From positions 124,165-188,164 of the forward strand of contig CCNB01000007.1 of NCBI GenBank assembly GCA_000824785.1: a stretch of 64,000 nt of DNA, in the 5' to 3' direction. Below, in pieces: positions 57,985 through 64,000 of the stretch. The translations under genes were made by a program, and so were the position numbers. This DNA comes from Mesorhizobium plurifarium. GTDB taxonomy: Bacteria > Pseudomonadota > Alphaproteobacteria > Rhizobiales > Rhizobiaceae. The notes under the pieces are model-generated. The model worked only from the letters and a program-made list of their open reading frames with translations. It was not told the origin of the DNA and searched no databases. The stretch's first letter is position 1. Every line of letters begins with the position of its first letter.

Positions 57985-59118
57985 TCAAGTCTCGAATTCT
58001 GCGCGGATGCGATCGGTATCGGCTCCGAGCCCCGGAACGGTCGGCGGCGTCTCGAACGCGGCGGACCGCACCGAGGGTTTCGGGACCGTGACCCTCTTGC
58101 CGCCGGGCAGCGCGACCTCGATCCGGCGCAGCGCGTTGTGCAGCGGAAGATCGCGCACCTCGCTCACCCGTCCCCAGGCGTTCTGGGCCTGATCGAGCCG
58201 CCCGATCGCTTCATTGGAATCGATCGCAGCGAAAATCGGCTCGACTTCGGCATCGAGCGCTTCGCGGTTGGCGACGCGCTGGGCGTTGGTCGCGAAGCGT
58301 TCGTCATTGGCGAGATCCGGCCGCCGCAGGACCGCCGAGCAAAAGCGCTTCCATTCGCTGTTTTGCTGGACGGAGACGACCACGGCCGCGCCATCGCAGC
58401 AGGCATAGGGCCGGTAGGGATAAATCGAGGCGTGCGCCAAGCCGTAACGGCCCGTCTCGCGGCCGGTATGCTCGTAGTGCAGCAGCGGCACCGCCATCCA
58501 GTCGGCCATGCCGTCAAACATGGCTATTTCGATCGCCCGGCCTCGGCCGGTCCTGCCGCGCGCCAGCAACGCCTCGAGGATCGCCGCATGCGCGTTCATT
58601 CCTGTTGCGATGTCGGCAGCCGACACGCCGATCTTGCAAGGCGTCTCGGCGGTGCCGGTCACCGCGCAGATACCGCTTTCCGCCTGCACCAGCATGTCGT
58701 AGGCCCGCATTGATGCGTAGGGTGTGTCCTGCCCATAGCCGACGATATTGACGGCAATCAGCCGGGGAAATTTCTCGCCAATCACGGTGGCGGAAAGGCC
58801 TAACCTGTCGATCGCGCCCGGTGCAAGGTTCTGCACGAGGACATCCGCCCGGGCGACCATCCGATGCAGCAGAGCGAGGTCTTTCTCGGCCTTGAGGTCG
58901 AGCGCCACGCTCTGCTTGCCGCGGTTCAGCCAGACAAAATAGGCCGACATGCCTTCGACGGTGGAATCGTAGTGGCGCGCGGTCTCACCTTCGGGGCGTT
59001 CGATCTTCACGACGCGAGCACCTGCATCGGCGAGGCGGACCGTGCACAAGGGAGCAGCGACCGCCTGCTCGATCGAAACGACGAACAGGCCCTCCAGCGG
59101 GCGGGCGGCGTCAGACAT
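57985..59118 (-). CDS. Class III (CaiB/BaiF) CoA-transferase
   Basis: Moves CoA between carboxylic acids. The 377 residues show PLEGLFVVSIEQAVAAPLCT, DAGARVVKIERPEGETARHY, LNRGKQSVALDLKAEKDLAL and the probable catalytic Asp in SMRAYDMLVQAESGICAVTG. This pattern fits the itaconate/mesaconate/succinyl-CoA transferase branch. It overlaps the flavoprotein gene by 8 bases. With the neighbouring hydratase it suggests handling of a C4-C5 dicarboxylate (inference). Confidence 0.9.
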   Translation of the reverse strand: MSDAARPLEGLFVVSIEQAVAAPLCTVRLADAGARVVKIERPEGETARHYDSTVEGMSAYFVWLNRGKQSVALDLKAEKDLALLHRMVARADVLVQNLAPGAIDRLGLSATVIGEKFPRLIAVNIVGYGQDTPYASMRAYDMLVQAESGICAVTGTAETPCKIGVSAADIATGMNAHAAILEALLARGRTGRGRAIEIAMFDGMADWMAVPLLHYEHTGRETGRYGLAHASIYPYRPYACCDGAAVVVSVQQNSEWKRFCSAVLRRPDLANDERFATNAQRVANREALDAEVEPIFAAIDSNEAIGRLDQAQNAWGRVSEVRDLPLHNALRRIEVALPGGKRVTVPKPSVRSAAFETPPTVPGLGADTDRIRAEFET

Positions 59119-59851
59119 TGCGCTGCACCCCAGAACGGGCGAGCACGCCTGGCTTCAGCCGTTCGTTCTTGCCGTAATCTTCAGCCGGGTGGAAGAACAG
59201 GCGCGGCGTGTCGTCGATGTCCTCGAGCCTTTTGCGATAGGCCTCCAGATAGGCCTTGCGGCCGTCGTCGCCGACGCGGCCGGGCATGTAGGCGACGAAG
59301 GGCGGCAAAACATCGAAGCCGGCATAGCGCAGCAGGCCGTTATGGATCGGCCACAACACCGTGAGGATGTCGCCGTCGATGCCGTCGGGCGCATAGGTGT
59401 CGGCCGAGGTGCCCGTGGTGGCGGCCACCATGGCGAGCTTTCCCTTGAACATGCCGGTGTCGTATTTGCGGCCCGGCAGATAGGCAAAGCCGCGCGCGAA
59501 GACCCGGTCGGCCCAACCCTTGAGCATCGCCGGCATTCCGAACCACCAGACGGGAAACTGCAAGATCACGAAGTCCGCCCGTTTCAGCTTCTCGATCTCT
59601 GCATTGATGTCGGTCGCCAGCCGACCCGTCTCATAGGCGGCGGTCTGCTCGCGCTGCAGGCTGAAGAAATCCGGATCGTTGCGCTCGCCAGTCATGTCGC
59701 CTGGCCCGGCGACCGGATTGAAGCCGATCGCATAAAGGTCGCTGACCACCACGCTGTGGCCAACCCGCGTCAGGGTCTCGAAGGCAAGGTCCTTCATGGC
59801 GCCGTTGAAGGACTTCGGTTCCGGATGCGCGTAGACGATGAGGACGTTCAC
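59111..59851 (-). CDS. NAD(P)H dehydrogenase (quinone)-like flavodoxin-fold protein
   Basis: The 246 residues match the NQO1/MdaB/KefF-type flavodoxin-like fold: VLIVYAHPEPKSFNGAMKDL as FMN/FAD phosphate loop, FVILQFPVWWFGMPAMLKGW, and a catalytic-loop region KLAMVAATTGTSADTY. It reduces quinones or acceptors with NAD(P)H. A GTG at 59851 is chosen because AGGAG lies about 8 bases upstream; a GTG at 59860 would add three valines. It sits between the acyl-CoA dehydrogenase and CoA-transferase genes, perhaps supplying or draining electrons. Confidence 0.87.
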   Translation of the reverse strand: MNVLIVYAHPEPKSFNGAMKDLAFETLTRVGHSVVVSDLYAIGFNPVAGPGDMTGERNDPDFFSLQREQTAAYETGRLATDINAEIEKLKRADFVILQFPVWWFGMPAMLKGWADRVFARGFAYLPGRKYDTGMFKGKLAMVAATTGTSADTYAPDGIDGDILTVLWPIHNGLLRYAGFDVLPPFVAYMPGRVGDDGRKAYLEAYRKRLEDIDDTPRLFFHPAEDYGKNERLKPGVLARSGVQRNV

Positions 59852-59862
59852 AACGACCACTC

Positions 59863-61011
59863 CTAGTAAGAACGCGGCAGGCCGAGCACGTGCTCGGCCA
59901 GGAACGACAGGATGAGGTTGGTGGAAATCGGCGCGACCTGATAGAGGCGCGTCTCGCGGAACTTGCGCTCGACGTCATATTCCTCGGCGAAGCCGAAGCC
60001 GCCATGCGTCTGGATGCAGGCGTTGGCGGCCTCGTTCGAGGCATCAGCCGCCAGCATCTTGGCCATGTTCGCCTCGGCGCCGGGGTTCTTGCCGGCTTCG
60101 TAAAGGGCGAGCGCCTCGCGCACCATCAGCTCGGCCGCGCGCATGTTGGCGTAGGCCCTGGCGATCGGAAACTGGATGCCCTGGTTCTGGCCGATCGCCC
60201 GACCGAACACATGGCGCTCCCTGGAGTAAGCGCTTGCCTTGTCGATGAACCATTTGGCATCGCCGACGCATTCGGAAGCGATCAGGATCCGCTCGGCATT
60301 CATGCCGGAGAGGATGTAGCGGAAGCCTTTTCCTTCCTCGCCGATCAGGTTTTCGGCGGGCACGCGCAAATCATCGAAGAAGATTTCCGTGGTGGCATGG
60401 TTCATCATGGTGCGAATAGGCCGGATGGTGAGGCCGTTGCCGATGGCCTCGCCCATCTCGACGATGATGACGGAAAGACCGTCGGTCTTTTTCATGCCGT
60501 CCGCCAGCGGCGTGGTGCGCGCCAGAAGCAGCATCAGGTCCGAATGCTCGGCGCGGCTGGTCCAGATCTTCTGGCCTTTGACCACGAAATGGTCGCCGAC
60601 GAGCCGGGCGGTGGTCTTCAGCGCGCCGGTGTCGGTGCCGCTGGTCGGCTCGGTGACGCCGAAAGCCTGCAGGCGCAACTCGCCGGTGGCGATCTTCGGC
60701 AGATAGCGCTGCTTCTGCGCTGGCGAGCCGTGGCGAAGCAACGTACCCATCGTGTACATCTGCGCATGGCAGGCGCCGCCGTTGCAGCCGGCGCGCTGGA
60801 TCTCCTCCAGCACCGCGGCGGCGGCCGAAAGCGGCAGGCCGGAGCCGCCATACTCCTCGGGGATAAGGATCGAGAGCCAGCCGGCTTCCGTCAGGGCTTC
60901 GACGAATTCGCGAGGGTAGGCCATATCCCTGTCGAGGGCGCGCCAATACTCGCCGGGAAAACGGGCGCAGAGTTTGGCGACGGCTTCGCGAATATCCTGA
61001 TAGTGTTCCAT
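59863..61011 (-). CDS. Acyl-CoA dehydrogenase
   Basis: Flavoenzyme introducing an alpha,beta double bond into an acyl-CoA. The 382 residues have the three classic segments: LQAFGVTEPTSGTDTGALKT, RAEHSDLMLLLARTTPL, and C-terminal IQTHGGFGFAEEYDVERKFR. ATG 61011 (MEHYQDIREAVAKLC) is the natural N-terminus; the longer frame adds an unrelated leader. It is the first gene of the minus-strand operon running to the MaoC-like hydratase; no GntR-type palindrome lies upstream, and the LysR gene is the nearest regulator. Confidence 0.92.
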   Translation of the reverse strand: MEHYQDIREAVAKLCARFPGEYWRALDRDMAYPREFVEALTEAGWLSILIPEEYGGSGLPLSAAAAVLEEIQRAGCNGGACHAQMYTMGTLLRHGSPAQKQRYLPKIATGELRLQAFGVTEPTSGTDTGALKTTARLVGDHFVVKGQKIWTSRAEHSDLMLLLARTTPLADGMKKTDGLSVIIVEMGEAIGNGLTIRPIRTMMNHATTEIFFDDLRVPAENLIGEEGKGFRYILSGMNAERILIASECVGDAKWFIDKASAYSRERHVFGRAIGQNQGIQFPIARAYANMRAAELMVREALALYEAGKNPGAEANMAKMLAADASNEAANACIQTHGGFGFAEEYDVERKFRETRLYQVAPISTNLILSFLAEHVLGLPRSY

Positions 61012-61114
61012 GGATTGCCGGGCCTTTCGTCTCGCTCCGGCGGCCAGTATCACGCCGGCACATCTCGGCAGCAACGCAAGGCAGGTGTGATCAGCTATGC
61101 CGAAATTGAAACCC

Positions 61115-62050
61115 TTACGGCGCCGAACCGAGAAGCTGGCCGACCCATACGGCCCGCTCGACAAGATCGCGGGCGGTATCCTCGATCGCCTGGCCGGCAA
61201 AGCGCGCCAGCCGCGAGGCCGGCCGGTCGGCCGGATAGGCAAGGATGAGGCGACGCACGGGCACGGGATCGATCAGCGGCGCGGCGGTGAGCAGGCCGGC
61301 GGCGACATCGGCATGGATGGGCGCGAGCGGCAGGATCGTCCAGCCATGCCCATTGCGCACGAGGTCCTTCAGCACCGAATAGGTATCCGCCTCGATGCCG
61401 ACATCGAGCGTGATGCCGGTCTCCGCGGCGCAGCGTTCGACGATGATGCGCAGCCCGTGCTTGACGCTGGGCAGCAACAGCCTTTTGCCGGCGAGCGAGG
61501 CGAACGGCACGGCGCGCACGGTCGAGAAGCCGGCATCGGGGGGGCCGATCAGGAACAGGTTCTCCAGGAGCAGCGGGCGGGTGCGAAGCGATCTCGCCAT
61601 GCGCGGATCGTAGAGCACGGCGACGTCTATTTCGCCCCGATGCAGCCAGTCGAGCAAATAGCCGGTATAGGCGCTGACAAGCCTGAGCTTCGCCTTGGGA
61701 TGGGCCTTGCCGAAAGCCGCCGCCAGCGGCAGCGAGATGATGTCGGCCACCGTGGGCGGCAAGCCGATGGCGATCTCGCCCGTCAGCGGCGCATCGGCGG
61801 GCGTGGCGGTCGCGCGGATCTCGTCGACCTCGGCCAGCACCCGCACGGCGTGAGCCAGCACTTGCTTGCCCTGTTCGGACAGCACCATGCCGCGCCCATG
61901 ACGCAGGAACAGGGCAAAGCCCAGTTCCTCCTCCAGCATGCGCACCTGGCGGCTCAGCGCCGGCTGCGCGATATGCAGCCGGTCTGCGGCCTTGCTGAGG
62001 CTGCCGAGCTCGGCGACGTGGATCAGGGTGCGCAGCTGTGATAGCTCCAT
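61115..62050 (-). CDS. LysR-family transcriptional regulator
   Basis: The 311 residues have the N-terminal winged helix-turn-helix (MELSQLRTLIHVAELGSLSK, AADRLHIAQPALSRQVRMLE) and a periplasmic-binding-like effector domain (about 90-300). It lies 101 bases from the divergent ThDP decarboxylase gene and, in the other direction, 103 bases upstream of the acyl-CoA dehydrogenase on the same strand, so it could control either or both. An A/T-rich dyad-like segment (gaatatcattatatctgatc, 62059-62078) in the divergent gap is a possible binding site. Confidence 0.92.
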   Translation of the reverse strand: MELSQLRTLIHVAELGSLSKAADRLHIAQPALSRQVRMLEEELGFALFLRHGRGMVLSEQGKQVLAHAVRVLAEVDEIRATATPADAPLTGEIAIGLPPTVADIISLPLAAAFGKAHPKAKLRLVSAYTGYLLDWLHRGEIDVAVLYDPRMARSLRTRPLLLENLFLIGPPDAGFSTVRAVPFASLAGKRLLLPSVKHGLRIIVERCAAETGITLDVGIEADTYSVLKDLVRNGHGWTILPLAPIHADVAAGLLTAAPLIDPVPVRRLILAYPADRPASRLARFAGQAIEDTARDLVERAVWVGQLLGSAP

Positions 62051-62151
62051 AAGCTATCGAATATCATTATATCTGATCACAAGAAAGGGACGAAGATTGT
62101 ATCGGATGGTTGACGTAGTCTTATGCCAAATCCAATCCTCGGGGGTCCAAG

Positions 62152-62724
62152 GTGACGGCGAGCAGCCTACATGCGAAACACCCGGAAGCGGCTGCCTCTG
62201 CGGCTCTTCCGGCGACATCTGAAACGCAGTGGTCGGATCAGGTCTATGACGTGCTGAAGGCCGCCGGCATCAGCCAGATGTCCTATGTGCCGGACGCCGG
62301 CCATACCACGCTGATCCGCCGCTTCGGCGCCGATCCTGAGGTCGTCACCAATGTGCTGACAACCGAGGAGGAGGGCATAGCCATTGCCGCCGGCTCCTGG
62401 CTCGGCGGCAAGCGCAGCGTCGTGCTGATGCAATCCTCCGGCGTCGGCAATTGCATCAACATGCTGTCGCTACCGGTGCAGGCGCGCTTTCCCTTGCTCG
62501 TCCTGGTGACGATGCGCGGCGAGTGGGCCGAGTTCAATCCATGGCAGGTGCCGATGGGACAGGCGACCGAAGCTTCACTGAAAGCGATCGGCCTCAGCGT
62601 GCTGCGGGCAGAGACCGGCCCCGACCTGGTGGACACCGTGGCGCAGGCGGCCGCGGTGGCCTTCGACGCCGACCAGCAGATCGCCGTGCTCATCGGGCAG
62701 CGCCTGCTTGGCAAGAAGAAGTGG
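62152..62724 (+). CDS. ThDP-dependent decarboxylase, N-terminal (PYR) subunit, ComD-like
   Basis: Pyrimidine-binding half of a two-gene thiamine diphosphate decarboxylase (sulfopyruvate/phosphonopyruvate decarboxylase type). The ~191 residues contain the activating Glu in LTTEEEGIAIAAGSWLGGKR (about residue 73) and the subunit-contact segment VVLMQSSGVGNCINML. The first ~25 residues are polar and unstructured. A GTG at 62152 is the start of the frame; TGG-TGA ends at 62727, the last bases overlapping the next gene as GTGA (the stop itself is 62725-62727). It is divergent from LysR. The 2-oxo acid substrate is unknown. Confidence 0.87.
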
Positions 62725-63320
62725 TGAACGACATGGCATTGCCGACGATGGATCGCCGCGCGGCGGTGAAGAAGCTGCTCGACACGCGCGACGGTGCCCT
62801 GGTGGTGACCGGGCTCGGATCGCCGAGCTATGACGTGCATGCCGCCGGCGACAGGGACGACAATTACTATCTTTGGGGCGCAATGGGCGGCGCGGCATTG
62901 GTCGGCCTCGGGCTTGCCCAGGCGCAGCCGCAGAGGCGGGTGATGGTCATCACCGGCGACGGCGAGCAACTCATGGCCTTTGGATCGCTGGCGACGATCT
63001 CTGTGGCGCGGCCGAAAAATCTCGACCTGATCATTCTGGACAACCAGCATTTCGGCGAGACCGGCATGCAGTCCAGCCATACCGGCCGCGGCATCGGCTT
63101 CGACAAGGTCGCCGCCGCCTGCGGTTTCGCGGAGGTCGCCGAACTGCGCTCGTTGGAGGAGGTCGACGCGCTGTGCGAAAAGCTGCGCCTTCCTGCGGAA
63201 GGGCCTCGGTTGTTCGTGCTGAAGATCACGGCAGAGAACCTGCCGCGCTCGCTGCCGCCGCGCGACGCCGTAGCGGTCAAGAACCGCTTTCGCGCCCATC
63301 TGGGCTTTGCCACCTGTTGA
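62724..63320 (+). CDS. ThDP-dependent decarboxylase, C-terminal (PP) subunit, ComE-like
   Basis: Diphosphate-binding half that completes the decarboxylase. The ~198 residues show the ThDP motif VMVITGDGEQLMAFGSL ending, after about 28 residues, in DLIILDNQHFGETG (GDG-x-NN type), and AMGGAALVGLGLAQAQPQRR. GTG 62724 overlaps the preceding stop (GTGA), so translation is coupled; an ATG at 62733 is the alternative. The product aldehyde is probably oxidised by the following dehydrogenase. Confidence 0.87.
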   Translation: MNDMALPTMDRRAAVKKLLDTRDGALVVTGLGSPSYDVHAAGDRDDNYYLWGAMGGAALVGLGLAQAQPQRRVMVITGDGEQLMAFGSLATISVARPKNLDLIILDNQHFGETGMQSSHTGRGIGFDKVAAACGFAEVAELRSLEEVDALCEKLRLPAEGPRLFVLKITAENLPRSLPPRDAVAVKNRFRAHLGFATC

Positions 63321-63328
63321 GGGCCGAC

Positions 63329-64000
63329 ATGCCGCTGGTCAGCTTCCAGAACACGGTCGGCGGTCGGCTGCAACCGAGCGCCGACACGTTCGAGAGCTAT
63401 GACCCCTTCACCGGCAAGCCGTGGGCGTTGATTCCGCGCGGCGGCAAGGCCGAAGTGGACGCGGCCGTGGCGTCCGCCAAGGCGGCTTTCCGCTCGAAGG
63501 ACTGGGCCGGCATCACGCCCACCGCGCGCGGCAAGCTCCTGGTGCGGCTCGCCGAACTGATTGCCGAGAATGCCGAGCGCATCGCCGCGATCGAGACGCG
63601 CGACAACGGCAAGCTGATCACCGAGATGACGGCCCAGCTGCGCTACATCCCCGAATGGTACCGCTATTTCGGCGGCCTCGCCGACAAGATCGAAGGAGCG
63701 GTGCTGCCGATCGACAAGGCCGGCATGTTCGCCTTCACCCGCCACGAGCCGCTCGGCGTCATCGCCGCGATCGTGCCCTGGAACTCGCCGCTGCTGCTGC
63801 TCACCTGGAAGCTTGCGCCGCTGCTGGCGGCCGGCAACACCGTCGTCATCAAGCCGTCGGAACACGCCTCGGCCTCGACGCTGGAATTCGTGAATCTGTT
63901 CGCGCAAGCGGGCTTTCCGCCGGGCGTCGTCAATACCGTCACCGGCATGCCGCAGGATGTCGGCGTGCCGCTCGTCTCCCATCCCGACGTCGCCAAGATC
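63329..64000 (+). CDS. Aldehyde dehydrogenase, 5' part (cut by window end)
   Basis: NAD(P)-dependent aldehyde dehydrogenase of the ALDH superfamily; 224 codons are visible, about 45% of the usual ~490, and the frame runs off the window, so the catalytic Cys is not seen. The N-terminal half is clear: YDPFTGKPWALIPRGGKAEV, the cofactor-binding VIAAIVPWNSPLLLLTWKLA with the conserved Asn, NTVVIKPSEHASAST with the NADP/NAD-contacting Lys, and GFPPGVVNTVTG. ATG 63329 follows TTGAGGG and lies 8 bases after the decarboxylase stop. Confidence 0.92.
   Translation, partial: MPLVSFQNTVGGRLQPSADTFESYDPFTGKPWALIPRGGKAEVDAAVASAKAAFRSKDWAGITPTARGKLLVRLAELIAENAERIAAIETRDNGKLITEMTAQLRYIPEWYRYFGGLADKIEGAVLPIDKAGMFAFTRHEPLGVIAAIVPWNSPLLLLTWKLAPLLAAGNTVVIKPSEHASASTLEFVNLFAQAGFPPGVVNTVTGMPQDVGVPLVSHPDVAKI

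Noticed and set aside
59890..61248. 452-codon plus-strand open frame
   Set aside because: Antisense of the acyl-CoA dehydrogenase gene; no recognisable motif. Other long antisense frames (e.g. 21784-23046, 24806-26128, 33001-35013, 49287-50447) were rejected for the same reason.

Overview
This window is GC-rich alphaproteobacterial DNA, most likely from a Mesorhizobium-like member of the Hyphomicrobiales. Three things point there: a PrsD/PrsE type I secretion pair beside an RTX protein, an exopolysaccharide locus with an ExoF-type export protein and an HWE-family histidine kinase, and an intergenic repeat near 17.3 kb that I recognise from rhizobial genomes. I saw no rRNA, tRNA, CRISPR array or intact insertion sequence. 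The organism is inferred from gene content only.

Region 1 (1-6.7 kb): the decayed N-terminal end of an NCS1-type permease, about 0.8 kb without a convincing gene, then prsE and prsD on the minus strand. Divergent from them is a secreted protein with a glycosidase-like domain, a Thr/Pro linker and RTX repeats, the likely cargo of that exporter. A strong hairpin closes this unit.

Region 2 (7.0-36.9 kb): a large surface-polysaccharide locus. The plus-strand run at 7.0-17.2 kb holds a GT4 glycosyltransferase, a Wzy-like polymerase, an asparagine-synthase-like amidotransferase, a Wzz/GumC-like protein with a degenerate kinase domain, a P-loop kinase-like protein, a Wzx flippase and a GT2 glycosyltransferase. 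A regulatory block follows at 17.5-20.8 kb: a LuxR protein, a two-PAS HWE kinase and a NarL-type response regulator. A second plus-strand run at 21.2-28.1 kb encodes a nucleotidyltransferase, a sugar aminotransferase, an initiating sugar-phosphate transferase, an NAD-dependent sugar dehydratase, a secreted propeller-like protein, the ExoF/Wza-like export protein and a HemK-like methyltransferase. Facing it is a tight minus-strand operon (35.7-28.1 kb): an adenylation-carrier-thioesterase protein, a NadE-like ammonia ligase, a second asparagine synthase, a stand-alone AMP ligase and an acyl carrier protein. This looks like a small NRPS-like amide-forming or acylating system inside a polysaccharide locus. 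A UDP-glucuronate 4-epimerase-like gene closes the region.

Region 3 (37.2-57 kb): a catabolic regulon. A GntR/FCD repressor gene sits among a branched-chain-type ABC importer with an FAD oxidoreductase, a P5CR-like reductase, a 2-oxo acid dehydrogenase (E1 alpha, E1 beta, lipoyl-hydrolase E2), a carnitine-dehydrogenase-like enzyme, an SDR, a NIPSNAP protein, a DUF3830-like protein, a cobalamin-dependent mutase-like enzyme, a hydrolase, an aspartate dehydrogenase-like enzyme, a cupin and an FAD dehydrogenase. The perfect palindrome GTGTCGACAC occurs in four intergenic regions that serve all these transcription units, so it is very probably the GntR operator. The substrate is unknown; the gene set suggests an imported nitrogenous or carboxylic compound.

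Region 4 (57.1-64 kb): a second catabolic operon (acyl-CoA dehydrogenase, NAD(P)H:quinone oxidoreductase-like flavoprotein, class III CoA-transferase, MaoC-like hydratase), a LysR regulator, and divergent from it a two-subunit ThDP decarboxylase followed by an aldehyde dehydrogenase cut by the window edge.
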